64,000 nt of DNA from JBHIYN01 sp041984235 (GCA_041984235.1 JBHIYN010000003.1:248001-312000); one strand, 5' to 3'; counted from the stretch's first letter, positions 19,169 to 28,424 are shown. The notes: generated from the letters alone by a model not told the origin. Made by a program: numbers and translations.

Positions 19169-19947
19169 TCTGGGATTTCGCCACCATCCTCACCCTGCTG
19201 GTCGCGATCAGCGGAGCCATCTGGGCGCTGGACTCGACCTTCTTCGCGCCGCGCCGGCGCGCGGCCGGACCGGCGGACGCGGGGGAGCCGCCCCTGCCCA
19301 TGCTGGTCGATTACGCGCGCTCGTTCTTCCCGATTTTCGTCGTCGTCCTGCTGTTGAGATCGTTCCTGGTCGAACCGTTCCGGATCCCGTCCGGCTCCAT
19401 GATCCCGACCCTGCTGGTGGGCGATTTCATCCTCGTCAACAAGTACACCTACGGCATCCGCCTGCCGGTCATCAATCGCAAGATCATCGACATCGGCAGC
19501 CCCGCGCGCGGCGACGTGGTCGTGTTCCGCTACCCGCTGGACCCCTCGACGCCGTTCATCAAGCGCGTCATAGGCCTGCCCGGGGATCGCGTCCGTTACG
19601 TCGACAAGCGCCTGTTCGTCAACGGAAAAGAAGTGCCGCGAGTTCCGGCCGGCACCTACGTTGGTGTACGATCATCGGTACAGCACACCGGGGCGCGGAT
19701 ATTCATCGAGGATCTGGGTGCGGTCGAGCACGAAATGCTGATTACGCCGGGCACGCAGTCGCTCAACGGCGAGTTCGAGGTGCCGCCGGGGCACTACTTC
19801 GTGCTGGGCGATAATCGTGACAACAGTCGCGATTCGCGCTTCTGGGGCTACGTGCCGGATGAAAACCTGGTTGGAAAAGCGTTCTTCATCTGGCTGAATT
19901 GGGATCGCGGACCGGATCTCAGCCGCATCGGCACGAGCATCGAGTAG
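19165..19947 (+). CDS. lepB: Signal peptidase I
   Basis: A 260-residue inner-membrane protease that removes signal peptides from exported proteins. Two membrane segments lie at about 4-22 and 52-68. The catalytic dyad is S78 (IPSGSM) and K133 (FIKRVIG). The signature GDNRDNSRDSRFWG is near 220-233. I chose the ATG at 19165, which overlaps the lepA stop; the open frame extends upstream inside lepA. The lepA-lepB pairing is conserved. Confidence 0.97.
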   Translation: MIWDFATILTLLVAISGAIWALDSTFFAPRRRAAGPADAGEPPLPMLVDYARSFFPIFVVVLLLRSFLVEPFRIPSGSMIPTLLVGDFILVNKYTYGIRLPVINRKIIDIGSPARGDVVVFRYPLDPSTPFIKRVIGLPGDRVRYVDKRLFVNGKEVPRVPAGTYVGVRSSVQHTGARIFIEDLGAVEHEMLITPGTQSLNGEFEVPPGHYFVLGDNRDNSRDSRFWGYVPDENLVGKAFFIWLNWDRGPDLSRIGTSIE

Positions 19948-20003
19948 ACGGCCGGGACCGACCGCACGACCGCACCGCACGATAAAACGAGAAGGGGACA
20001 GCG

Positions 20004-20402
20004 ATGACTGGAATGCGCAAACAACGCGGAATCACGCTCAGCGGCATGATCGCGGCCTGTGTCGTGCTCGGGGCGGTGGCCCTGGTCGGCATGAAGCTGT
20101 GGCCGGTATACAACGAGAAGTTCAAGGTGGACCTGGCCATGGACAAGCTCGCCTCCACCCCCGAGGGCTCGCGCATGAGCAAGGTCGCGATGTCGAAAGT
20201 GCTGGAGAAGCAGTTCGACGTCAACGGCGTTACGTCCATTCATCCGCACAAGCTGCCGAAGATGCTCAAGGTCGACCGCGTCAAGGGTGGCGGCAAGCAG
20301 GTCACCCTGGCCTACGAGATCCGCGGTCAGTTGTTCGGCGATCTCGACGCCGCGCTCAACTACAGCAAGACCATCCAGTTCGGCCAGCAGAAGACCGACT
20401 GA
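20004..20402 (+). CDS. DUF4845 protein with pilin-like N-terminus
   Basis: A 132-residue protein. It opens with a short basic leader and one hydrophobic helix (RKQRGITLSGMIAACVVLGAVAL, residues about 5-27), reminiscent of a type IV pilin-like signal although the usual Glu at position 5 is absent. The rest is a small basic domain. DUF4845 genes lie between lepB and rnc in many beta- and gammaproteobacteria, as here. Function unknown. Confidence 0.85.
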   Translation: MTGMRKQRGITLSGMIAACVVLGAVALVGMKLWPVYNEKFKVDLAMDKLASTPEGSRMSKVAMSKVLEKQFDVNGVTSIHPHKLPKMLKVDRVKGGGKQVTLAYEIRGQLFGDLDAALNYSKTIQFGQQKTD

Positions 20403-20425
20403 GCGGCTGCACGGTAGCCGCGCAC

Positions 20426-21100
20426 GTGACCGGCACGCCGCTGGAGCTGAATTACGCGTTCCGGGACGACCAGCTGCGCCAGCGCGCACTGACGCACCGC
20501 AGCGCCGGCGCCGCCCACAACGAACGCCTGGAGTTCCTCGGCGACGCCCTGCTCGGGATGCTGGTCGCCGAGTTCCTGTTCGAGCGCTTCCCCGATGCCG
20601 ACGAAGGGCAGCTCACCCGCACCCGCGCCAGCCTGGTCAACCGCGACACCCTGGCCGGTATCGCCCGGCGCCTGCGCCTGGGTGAGGCGCTGGTGCTGGG
20701 CGAGGGCGAGTTGAAGAGCGGCGGCTGGCGCCGCAGCTCGATACTCGCCAACGCGTTGGAGGCCCTGCTCGGCGCGGTCTACCTGGACGGCGGCATCGAC
20801 GCCTGCCGCGGAGTCATTCACGAACTCTATGACGATCTGTTCGCGAGCGTGGATCCCGCCGTGGCGAGCAAGGATCCCAAGACCAGCCTGCAGGAGTACC
20901 TGCAGGGGCGCCAGCAGAGCCTGCCCCGTTACGAGACTACCGAGGTGGAAGGGCCGTCGCACGAACAGACGTTCACCGTGACCTGTCACATCGACGCGCT
21001 GGCGGAACCGGTTACCGCCTGCGGACGCAGCCGGCGCAAGGCGGAGCAGGCGGCGGCGCGCGCCGCCCTGCACAAGCTGCGCGCGCAGATCGGCGCATGA
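20426..21100 (+). CDS. rnc: Ribonuclease III
   Basis: A 224-residue double-stranded RNA endonuclease that processes rRNA precursors and regulatory RNAs. The RNase III signature NERLEFLGDALLG (32-44) carries the catalytic Glu and Asp residues. A C-terminal dsRNA-binding domain spans about 150-224 (DPKTSLQEYLQGR, KAEQAAARAALHKL). I chose the GTG at 20426, which gives the usual length (226 in E. coli). It overlaps era by 4 bases (ATGA), as in many genomes where rnc, era and recO form one operon. Confidence 0.96.
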   Translation: MTGTPLELNYAFRDDQLRQRALTHRSAGAAHNERLEFLGDALLGMLVAEFLFERFPDADEGQLTRTRASLVNRDTLAGIARRLRLGEALVLGEGELKSGGWRRSSILANALEALLGAVYLDGGIDACRGVIHELYDDLFASVDPAVASKDPKTSLQEYLQGRQQSLPRYETTEVEGPSHEQTFTVTCHIDALAEPVTACGRSRRKAEQAAARAALHKLRAQIGA

Positions 21101-21987
21101 GCGCGCGCGCCGCCCTGGTCGCCATCGTCGGCCGCCCCAACGTCGGCAAGTCGACCCTGCTGAACCACGTCCTCGGACAGAAAATCAGCATTACCTCGCG
21201 CAAGCCGCAGACCACCCGCTACCAGATCCTGGGCGTGCATACGCACGGCGAGACGCAGCTGGTGTTCGTGGATACGCCCGGCTGGCAGCGGCAGCCGCGC
21301 GGCCAGCTCAACCGACTGATGAACCGCCAGGTGCGCCAGGCCCTGGGCGACGTCGACTGCATCCTGATGCTCGCCGACGCGCGCGGCTGGCAGAACGACG
21401 ACGACGCCGTTGCCGGGCTGATTGCCGAGGCCGGCGCGCCGGCGTTGCTCGCGCTCAACAAGCACGACCTGCTGCGCAGCAAGCAGAGCCTGCTGCCTGA
21501 GATCGCGACACTCGCGGAGCGCTACCCGTTCTTCGAGGAGTTCTTTCCCGTTTGCGCGCGCACCGGGGAGGGCGTGGACGCCGTGCTGGAAGCGCTGGAG
21601 CGGCGCGCGCCGGCGCGCGAGCACCTGTTCCCGGCCGACCAGGTGACCGATCGCTCGGAACGCTTCCTGGCCGGCGAGATCGTGCGCGAGAAAACCATGC
21701 GTTACCTCGGTGACGAATTGCCTTACCGCTCGACCGTGCTGATCGAGGAATTCATCGACGAAGACGAACTTACCCGCATCACGGCTACCGTGTGGGTGGA
21801 TCGCGAGAGTCAGAAAGCCATCGTCATCGGCAAGGGCGGAAGCCTGATGAAACGCATCGCCAGCGATGCGCGCCAGGAGCTCGAAGAGGTGCTCCAGCGC
21901 AAGGTGTTTCTCAAGGTCTGGGTCAAGGTCAAGCGTGGCTGGGCCGACAATGCCCGCGCACTGCAGGAAATCGGTCTCGGCGACTAG
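21097..21987 (+). CDS. era: GTPase Era
   Basis: A 296-residue GTPase that binds the 3' end of 16S rRNA and helps 30S maturation. G1 is GRPNVGKS (12-19), G3 is DTPGW, and G4 is NKHD. The C-terminal KH domain contains AIVIGKGGSLMKRIASDARQ around residues 244-263. It overlaps rnc by 4 bases and is followed by recO. Confidence 0.98.
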   Translation: MSARAALVAIVGRPNVGKSTLLNHVLGQKISITSRKPQTTRYQILGVHTHGETQLVFVDTPGWQRQPRGQLNRLMNRQVRQALGDVDCILMLADARGWQNDDDAVAGLIAEAGAPALLALNKHDLLRSKQSLLPEIATLAERYPFFEEFFPVCARTGEGVDAVLEALERRAPAREHLFPADQVTDRSERFLAGEIVREKTMRYLGDELPYRSTVLIEEFIDEDELTRITATVWVDRESQKAIVIGKGGSLMKRIASDARQELEEVLQRKVFLKVWVKVKRGWADNARALQEIGLGD

Positions 21988-22006
21988 CTGCCAGCGGATC
22001 GCCGAA

Positions 22007-22708
22007 TTGAACCACGGTTACGTACTGCACCGGCGTCGCTACCGTGAAACGAGCCTCATCATCGAATTCCTCACGCGCGAGCAGGGGCGGGTGGCCGCAG
22101 TGGCGCGTGGCGCGCTGCGCCGCAGATCGACACTGGCCGCCGTGCTGCAGCCGCTGGTGCCGCTGGACATCGAGACCCGCGGCCGCTCGGAGCTGCTCAC
22201 CCTGACCCGCGCCGAGCCGGCCGGTTCGGCCCCGGCCATCACCGGTGAACGCCTCTACGCGGTGTTCTACGTCAACGAGCTGGTGATGCGCCTGACCGTG
22301 GCCCACGACCCCGTGCCCGAGGTCTTCGCGCGCTACCGTGGCGTGCTGGCGGAGCTCGCCGGCGACGCGGCGCTGGAGCCCGCGTTGCGCGCGTTCGAGC
22401 GTGACCTGCTGGCCGCGATCGGGCTCGGTCTCAGCCTGGAGCACGACAGTGACGCCGGTGCCCCGATCGACGCCTCGCGCGAATATGTCTACGTCGTGGA
22501 CCAGGGCGCGTGCGTGGCCGCCGGTGCAGGGGCGGGGGTGCGCGTGAGCGGCGCCACGCTGGATGCACTGGCCGGGCGCCGTGACTGGAGCGCGCCGGGG
22601 CTGGCCGAGGCCAAGCGCCTGATGCGCTTCGTGCTCAACCATCATCTCGACGGTCGTCCGCTCGCTTCGCGTGAACTGTTCCAGGCAGGCACGGCGCGAA
22701 AATCGTAG
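22007..22708 (+). CDS. recO: DNA repair protein RecO
   Basis: About 233 residues. RecO works with RecF and RecR to load RecA onto gapped DNA. The N-terminal OB-fold is seen in GYVLHRRRYRETSLIIEFLT and GALRRRSTLAAVLQPLVPL. There is no ATG near the expected start. The TTG at 22007 is the best candidate, with an AGCGGA ribosome-like site about 8 bases upstream; translation could also begin a little earlier, within the era end. The era-recO-pdxJ order is typical. Confidence 0.9.
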   Translation: MNHGYVLHRRRYRETSLIIEFLTREQGRVAAVARGALRRRSTLAAVLQPLVPLDIETRGRSELLTLTRAEPAGSAPAITGERLYAVFYVNELVMRLTVAHDPVPEVFARYRGVLAELAGDAALEPALRAFERDLLAAIGLGLSLEHDSDAGAPIDASREYVYVVDQGACVAAGAGAGVRVSGATLDALAGRRDWSAPGLAEAKRLMRFVLNHHLDGRPLASRELFQAGTARKS

Positions 22709-22711
22709 AAT
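22706..22711 (+). promoter_or_regulatory. Predicted -10 element of pdxJ
   Basis: TAGAAT overlaps the recO stop codon and is followed by the discriminator TCGCGCC. It is 45 bases before the pdxJ start. No clear -35. Supports an internal promoter inside the recO-pdxJ junction. Confidence 0.35.
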
Positions 22712-22755
22712 TCGCGCCTCGCTTTTTCCTCGCAGGGCGCATCAGCGCAGCTTCC

Positions 22756-23493
22756 ATGACCGCCACCCCCCTGAGACTGGGCGTCAACATCGACCACGTC
22801 GCAACCGTGCGCCAGGCGCGCGGCGGCGACGACCCGGACGTACTCGCCGCCGCGCGCGCCGCCGTCGCCGGCGGCGCCGACGGCCTCACCGTGCACCTGC
22901 GCGAGGATCGGCGGCACATCCAGGACGCCGACGTGTTCGCGCTACGCGAGCAGGTTCGTTCGCGCCTCAACCTGGAGCTCGCGGCCACCTCGGAGATGGT
23001 CGCCATCGCCTGCCGCCTGCGCCCGCCGGCCTGCTGCGTGGTGCCGGAACGCCGCGCCGAGCTGACCACCGAAGGCGGTCTCGACGTGGCCGCGCTGGCG
23101 CCCCAGCTCGCGCCGATGTGCGCGACCCTGGCAGCGGCGGGCATCGAGGTCTCGCTGTTCGTCGACCCCGACCCGGCCCAGATCGCCGCCGCGGCGGGAC
23201 TGGGCGTAACGGCCATCGAGCTGCATACCGGCCAGTATGCGCAGCATGCGGCGGGCTCCGCGCGGGAGTCCGCGCTGGCCACCCTGCGCGACGCGGCGCG
23301 CGAGGCCGCCGCTGCGGGCCTCGTCGTCAACGCCGGGCACGGCCTCAATTACGACAACGTCGGACCGGTCGCGGCCATCACCGAGCTCAACGAGCTGAAC
23401 ATCGGCCACGCCATCGTCGCGCGGGCCCTGTTCACCGGGCTCGAAGCGGCCGTCGGCGAGATGCTCACCCTGATGCACGGGGCGCGCGCGTGA
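22756..23493 (+). CDS. pdxJ: Pyridoxine 5'-phosphate synthase
   Basis: A 245-residue TIM-barrel enzyme that condenses 1-deoxyxylulose 5-phosphate with 3-amino-2-oxopropyl phosphate to pyridoxine phosphate. The hallmark N-terminus LGVNIDHVATVRQARGG is present, as are DGLTVHLREDRRHI, GVTAIELHTGQYA and VNAGHGLNYDNV. The length is normal. It overlaps acpS by 4 bases (GTGA). Confidence 0.98.
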   Translation: MTATPLRLGVNIDHVATVRQARGGDDPDVLAAARAAVAGGADGLTVHLREDRRHIQDADVFALREQVRSRLNLELAATSEMVAIACRLRPPACCVVPERRAELTTEGGLDVAALAPQLAPMCATLAAAGIEVSLFVDPDPAQIAAAAGLGVTAIELHTGQYAQHAAGSARESALATLRDAAREAAAAGLVVNAGHGLNYDNVGPVAAITELNELNIGHAIVARALFTGLEAAVGEMLTLMHGARA

Positions 23494-23882
23494 TCTACGG
23501 CATCGGTATCGACATTGCCGAAATCGCGCGCTTCGAGGCCGCCTACGCGCGCTTCGGTGAACGCTTCCCCGGGCGTATCCTGAGCGAGGAAGAGCTCGTC
23601 GCGCTGCCGGCGGCGCGCAACAGCGCGCGCTTCCTGGCCATGCGCTTCGCGGCCAAGGAGGCGACCTCCAAGGCCCTGGGCACCGGCTTCCGCCAGGGCG
23701 TGGCGCCGCGCCAGATCGGCGTCGTGCACGCGCCCAGCGGCAAGCCGGGGCTGGTCGTCAGCGGTACCGCCGCCGCGCTGTTCGAGCGCCACGGGATCGT
23801 CGCCAGCCACGTCAGCCTGTCCGATGACGGTGGCTTTGCCATCGCCTACGTCGTTCTCGAAGTCGCCAGCCACCACCTCTAG
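23490..23882 (+). CDS. acpS: Holo-[acyl-carrier-protein] synthase
   Basis: A 130-residue phosphopantetheinyl transferase that activates AcpP by attaching the CoA-derived arm to its serine. Metal-binding residues are D8 (GIGIDIAEI) and the Glu of MRFAAKEATSKALGTG. The GTG start at 23490 overlaps the pdxJ stop, giving a length close to E. coli AcpS (126). Its substrate gene acpP lies in this window at about 35 kb. Confidence 0.97.
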   Translation: MIYGIGIDIAEIARFEAAYARFGERFPGRILSEEELVALPAARNSARFLAMRFAAKEATSKALGTGFRQGVAPRQIGVVHAPSGKPGLVVSGTAAALFERHGIVASHVSLSDDGGFAIAYVVLEVASHHL

Positions 23883-23947
23883 CACGGGCGCCGCCGCTGC
23901 CCGCCGCCCGCGGCGCGCCGTGCCGATGCCCGATCCGGAATCCTGCC

Positions 23948-25534
23948 ATGAGTGAACATCGCAACGAAATCCTGCGCCGCCGGACGTTCGCCATCATCTC
24001 CCACCCCGACGCCGGCAAGACCACCGTCACCGAGAAGATGCTGCTGCTGGGCGGAGCCATCAACATTGCCGGCACGGTCAAGGCACGCAAGAGCGCGCGC
24101 CACGCCACCTCGGACTGGATGGAGATCGAGAAGCAGCGCGGCATCTCCGTCACCTCGTCGGTGATGCAGTTCGATTACGGCGGCTGTGTCGTCAACCTGC
24201 TCGATACGCCGGGTCACGCCGACTTCTCCGAGGACACCTACCGCACCCTGACCGCCGTCGATTCGGCGCTGATGGTAATCGACGCGGCACGCGGCGTAGA
24301 GGAGCGCACCATCAAGCTGCTGGAAGTCTGCCGACTGCGCAACACGCCGGTGATGACCTTCATCAACAAGCTCGACCGGCACGCGCGCGATCCGCTGGAT
24401 CTGCTGGACGAGATCGAAAGCGTGCTCGGAATAAGCTGCGCGCCGCTGACCTGGCCGATGGGTTCCGGGCAGCATCTCGACGGCCTCTACGATTTCCGCG
24501 ATCGCTCCGTGATCCCCTACCGGCGCGCGCACAAGGGCCAGGAAGAGGCCGCGGAGCCGGCCGTCAGCCTGGAAGCGGCGCGTGCCGACGTGCGCTTCGC
24601 CGACAGCATCGGTACGCTGGACGAGGAGATCGAACTGCTCGAGGGAGCCGGTACCGATTTCGACGAGGACGGCTACCGGCGCGGCGCCATCACGCCGGTC
24701 TTCTTCGGCACCGCGCTGCGCAATTTCGGATTGCGCCAGATGCTCGACACCTTTGTGCGCATCGCACCGCCGCCGCTGCCACGGGAGACCAACGAAGGCG
24801 TGGTCGACCCGCTGGACCAGCGCTTCTCGGGCTTCGTCTTCAAGGTGCAGGCGAACATGGACCCGAATCACCGTGATCGTGTCGCCTTCGTGCGCATCTG
24901 CTCGGGCAAGTACGAGGAGGGCAAGCGCCTGTTCAACGTCCGCCTGGAGCGCAACGTGCAGATCGCCAATGCGATTCGCTTCATGGCCCAGGATCGCGGC
25001 GCCACCGATATCGCGTGGGCCGGCGACATCATCGGCTTCCACAACCACGGCACGATGCAGATTGGCGATACCTTCACGGAAGGCGAGCGTTACTCCTTCA
25101 CCGGCATTCCGAGCTTCGCCCCGGAGCTGTTCCGCCGCGTGCGGACCGCCGATCCGCTGAAGAGCAAGGCGCTGCTGAAGGGGCTGACCCAGCTGTGCGA
25201 GGAGGGCGCGGCACAGGTCTTCAACTACATCGAACGCAACGACATCGTGCTCGGCGCGGTCGGCATGCTGCAGTTCGATGTCGTCGCCTGGCGCCTGCGC
25301 CACGAATACAGCGTCGAGTGCGTGTTCGAACCGGTGCAGGTGCAGACCGCACGCTGGGTGGTGAGCGACAGCGCTGCCGCGATCGAGAGGCTCAAGGCGC
25401 ATTCCCCCAACCACATGGCGGTCGACGGTGCCGGGCAGCTCGCCTACCTGGCGCCGACGCGCGTCAACCTGCAGCTCGCCGAGGAGCGGTGGCCCGAAAT
25501 CGAGTTCCGGGCCACCCGTGAAATGCTCGCCTGA
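23948..25534 (+). CDS. prfC: Peptide chain release factor 3
   Basis: A 528-residue GTPase that recycles RF1 and RF2 from the ribosome after termination. G1 is HPDAGKTT (about 19-26), G3 is DTPGHADFSEDTYR, and G4 is NKLDR. The length equals that of E. coli RF3 (529). The gene ends in a hairpin terminator that includes its own stop codon and the stop of the convergent rne gene. Confidence 0.98.
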   Translation: MSEHRNEILRRRTFAIISHPDAGKTTVTEKMLLLGGAINIAGTVKARKSARHATSDWMEIEKQRGISVTSSVMQFDYGGCVVNLLDTPGHADFSEDTYRTLTAVDSALMVIDAARGVEERTIKLLEVCRLRNTPVMTFINKLDRHARDPLDLLDEIESVLGISCAPLTWPMGSGQHLDGLYDFRDRSVIPYRRAHKGQEEAAEPAVSLEAARADVRFADSIGTLDEEIELLEGAGTDFDEDGYRRGAITPVFFGTALRNFGLRQMLDTFVRIAPPPLPRETNEGVVDPLDQRFSGFVFKVQANMDPNHRDRVAFVRICSGKYEEGKRLFNVRLERNVQIANAIRFMAQDRGATDIAWAGDIIGFHNHGTMQIGDTFTEGERYSFTGIPSFAPELFRRVRTADPLKSKALLKGLTQLCEEGAAQVFNYIERNDIVLGAVGMLQFDVVAWRLRHEYSVECVFEPVQVQTARWVVSDSAAAIERLKAHSPNHMAVDGAGQLAYLAPTRVNLQLAEERWPEIEFRATREMLA

Positions 25535-25560
25535 GCCGGCGCGCGCTCAGGCGTCTTTTT
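25528..25560 (+). terminator. Intrinsic terminator of prfC, shared with the rne 3' end
   Basis: CGCCTGAGC (25528-25536) and GCTCAGGCG (25545-25553) form a perfect 9-bp stem with an 8-base loop, followed by TCTTTTT. The left arm contains the prfC TGA and the right arm the reversed rne stop. The T-tract lies only on the plus side. Confidence 0.8.
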
Positions 25561-28036
25561 CGGCGCGGCCGCGCTCGGTCCCGCCGTCAGCCGCAGCCGC
25601 CGGCGCTGGCGCCTCGGTAGCGGCGGGCGTGCCTGCCGGCGCGGGCGCCTCGTGTACGATCTTCTCCAGCTCGGCGCGAAACGCGCGTGGATCGGGTGGG
25701 GTCACCACCTTGACGTGCTCGGGAATGCCGGCGGTGTTGCGCTCGGTCGGATCCTCGTCACTGCTGCCGCGCGGTGCCGCCGCTGCGGCACTGCCGGCGG
25801 CCGCTGCAGCAGCCGGCTGCGCGCCTTGTTCGCCGCTCGCTGCAGGCCTTTCGGCAGGTGCGTCGGGCCGCGACCCGGGCCGCTGCTCAGCCGGAGCAGG
25901 GGCGGTGCCAGTGCGCTCCCCCGGCTCTGCGCGACTCTCACCCTCGGCACGCGCGCCGTCACCGGCACGTTCGCCGTCGCCGCCGCGCTCGTTGGGCCGG
26001 CGCTCGCCGCCACCGCCACCGCGGCGACCACGCCGCCGGCCACTGCGTTCGCTGCGTTCGCCGCCGCGTTCGTTGTTGCTGTCACCGTCGGCACGTGCGC
26101 CGTTGCGTTCCTTGTCCTGGTCACGATTGCGGTCCCGGTCCTGACCGCCTCCGCGTGACCGGCGGCCGCCGGAACCGCGCCGCCGCTCACCGCCACCGTC
26201 GCGCGAGCCCGAAGAGCGGCGCCCCCGGCCACCCCGGCTGCGACCGCCGCCTTCGCCCTCGTCACGGCTCGCGTCGTCGTTGCGTTCGCGGCGTGGTGCA
26301 CGCTCGCTGCGCGCCGGTGCCTGCGGCGCTTCCGCCGCGGCCTTGCCGGTGCCGAACAAGGTGCCGAACAGGCGGCCCAGCAGGCCGCCCGGCGCCGCTG
26401 CGGTGACTTCCGTCTCCGCTTCGGGCATGGGCGTGGTGCGGGCAAGCTCGCGCACGGCCGGCTGCTCCGGCGTCGGCAGCGGCTCGGCCGCGTAATCGAG
26501 CGACGGATTCTCGACGGCCGATACCATTTCGTAGGATTCGCCGGAGGCCATCTTGGGGACGTCCTGCTCGCGCACGCGCTGGATCTCGAAGTGCGGCGTC
26601 TCGAGGTTCTGGTTCGGAATCAAAAGGACATCGACGTTCTGGCGACTCTCGATACCGGTCACGTCCTGCCGCTTCTCGTTGAGCAGGAAGGTGGCGACAT
26701 CGACCGGCACCTGCGCCGTGACCTTGGCGGTCGAGTCCTTCATGGCCTCTTCTTCGATGATGCGCAGGACACCGAGCGCGGTCGACTTGACGTTGCGGAT
26801 GGTGCCGACGCCTTCGCAGCGCGGGCACAGTTCGTGGCTGGATTCAGCCAGCGACGGGCGCAGCCGCTGCCGCGACATCTCGAGCAGGCCAAAGCGCGAT
26901 ATGCGGCCAATCTGGATCCGCGCGCGGTCGACCTTGACCGCGTCCCGCAGCGTGTTCTCGACCGTACGCTGGCTCTTGCTGGAGAGCATGTCGATGAAGT
27001 CGATGACCACCAGGCCGCCGAGGTCACGCAGACGCAGCTGGCGCCCGATCTCCTCGGCCGCCTCGACGTTGGTCTTGAACGCGGTCTCCTCGATGTCGCC
27101 GCCCTGGGTCGCCTTGGCCGAGTTGATGTCGATGGTGGTCAGCGCCTCGGTCGGCTCGATCACGATCGAGCCGCCGCTCGGCAGGCGGATCTGCCGGCTG
27201 AACGCCGACTCGATCTGACCTTCGATCTGGTAGCGGTTGAACAGCGGCACGCTGTCCTCGTAGAACTTCAGCTTGGACAGGTTGTGCGGCATGACCTGCT
27301 GCATGAAGTCGCGCGCGAGATCGTAGAGCTTGCGATCGTCGACCAGGATCTCGGCGATGTCGTTACGAAGATAGTCGCGAATGGCGCGGATGATGACGTT
27401 GCGATCCTGGTAGATCAGGAAGGGTGCCTTGCGCTCGTCGGCGGCGGTATCGATCGCCTGCCACAGCTGCAGCAGGTAATCGAGGTCCCACTGCAGCTCC
27501 TCGGTCGACTTGCCGACCCCGGCGGTGCGCAGGATCAGGCCCATGTCGGAAGGAATTTCGAGACCGGACATGGCCTCGCGTGCCTCGTCGCGGTCGTCGC
27601 CCTCGATCTGGCGCGAGACGCCGCCGGCACGCGGGTTGTTGGGCATGGCGACCAGGTAGCGGCCGGCCAGGCTGATGAAGGTGGTCAGTGCGGCACCCTT
27701 GTTGCCGCGCTCCTCCTTCTCGACCTGCACGATCAGCTCCTGGCCTTCGCGCAGCGCATCCTTGATGTTGACGCGGCCGTTACCACCCTTGGCCTTGTCG
27801 CTGAAATAGGAGCGGGAGACCTCCTTCAGCGGCAGGAAGCCGTGGCGATTGCCGCCGTAGTCGACGAACGCGGCTTCCAGGCTGGGCTCGATACGGATGA
27901 TCTTGCCCTTGTAGATGTTCGACTTTTTCTGTTCTTTCCCGGTGGCTTCGATGTCCAGATCGTAGAGACGCTGCCCATCGACCAAGGCGACACGCAGCTC
28001 TTCCGGCTGGGTCGCGTTGACCAGCATTCTTTTCAT
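25547..28036 (-). CDS. rne: Ribonuclease E
   Basis: An 829-residue endoribonuclease that starts most mRNA decay and matures rRNA and tRNA. The S1 domain covers about 35-120. Catalytic D303 (TTIDINSAKA) and D346 (LVVIDFIDM) and the Zn-link C404 and C407 (CPRCEG) fall at the same numbers as in the E. coli enzyme as I remember it. From about residue 510 the protein is low-complexity: an Arg/Gly/Glu/Asp-rich stretch (560-710) and a Pro/Ala-rich tail, the region that in other species binds RNA and degradosome partners. It is convergent with prfC. The 388-base region upstream suggests a long leader. Confidence 0.97.
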   Translation of the reverse strand: MKRMLVNATQPEELRVALVDGQRLYDLDIEATGKEQKKSNIYKGKIIRIEPSLEAAFVDYGGNRHGFLPLKEVSRSYFSDKAKGGNGRVNIKDALREGQELIVQVEKEERGNKGAALTTFISLAGRYLVAMPNNPRAGGVSRQIEGDDRDEAREAMSGLEIPSDMGLILRTAGVGKSTEELQWDLDYLLQLWQAIDTAADERKAPFLIYQDRNVIIRAIRDYLRNDIAEILVDDRKLYDLARDFMQQVMPHNLSKLKFYEDSVPLFNRYQIEGQIESAFSRQIRLPSGGSIVIEPTEALTTIDINSAKATQGGDIEETAFKTNVEAAEEIGRQLRLRDLGGLVVIDFIDMLSSKSQRTVENTLRDAVKVDRARIQIGRISRFGLLEMSRQRLRPSLAESSHELCPRCEGVGTIRNVKSTALGVLRIIEEEAMKDSTAKVTAQVPVDVATFLLNEKRQDVTGIESRQNVDVLLIPNQNLETPHFEIQRVREQDVPKMASGESYEMVSAVENPSLDYAAEPLPTPEQPAVRELARTTPMPEAETEVTAAAPGGLLGRLFGTLFGTGKAAAEAPQAPARSERAPRRERNDDASRDEGEGGGRSRGGRGRRSSGSRDGGGERRRGSGGRRSRGGGQDRDRNRDQDKERNGARADGDSNNERGGERSERSGRRRGRRGGGGGERRPNERGGDGERAGDGARAEGESRAEPGERTGTAPAPAEQRPGSRPDAPAERPAASGEQGAQPAAAAAAGSAAAAAPRGSSDEDPTERNTAGIPEHVKVVTPPDPRAFRAELEKIVHEAPAPAGTPAATEAPAPAAAADGGTERGRAEKDA

Positions 28037-28424
28037 GGAGAAAACCCTGTTAGCGGGGCCGGACGGAAGTGCACGCCGTGATCCGAGTCGCGTCCGGCGC
28101 GTCAGCTTCCGGCACGCGCATGTGCGCTCGGCGTGCCGCGGGGCCGATCGCGGCGCCCGAGGCGCGCCATCGACCCTGGTTTATTCAATCCGCCCGAAGC
28201 CAGTTCGCCCGGGCAGCCGTTGCGTTGCCGGTAGGGGCTCGACCGTCAGAAGGGCCAGGTTTCCGCCCGCCGTTCAACGCGGCGGACGACTGCCATCGAA
28301 TCCTGCGCCGGACGGCGCGCACGAACCGGATACGATGTCTGAGCGGTTTGCTAAACTGCTTGCAGTTCAGCCGTGATGTCCCTCGGATACCGGACTTTTT
28401 CGCTTTTATGATCCCCGTGCCAGC
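28037..28424. other. Divergent rne-rluC intergenic region
   Basis: No gene seen in 388 bases between the divergent rne and rluC starts. In E. coli the same arrangement carries a long structured rne leader used for autoregulation; a similar role is inferred here. GC-rich self-complementary stretches lie near rne (28060-28140). An inverted repeat is at 28350-28371. The A/T-rich TTTTATGAT just before rluC (28403-28411) may be its -10 region. Confidence 0.5.
28350..28371. repeat. Inverted repeat in the rne-rluC control region
   Basis: AACTGC (28354-28359) and GCAGTT (28362-28367) are perfect 6-base arms around TT, extended by GCT and AGC at the ends with one mismatch between. It could be an operator or a leader hairpin. 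TGCTTGCAGTT recurs just upstream of acpP. Confidence 0.5.

Noticed and set aside
26591..28081. Open frame of 496 codons on the plus strand
   Set aside because: Antisense to rne, whose catalytic residues are intact.
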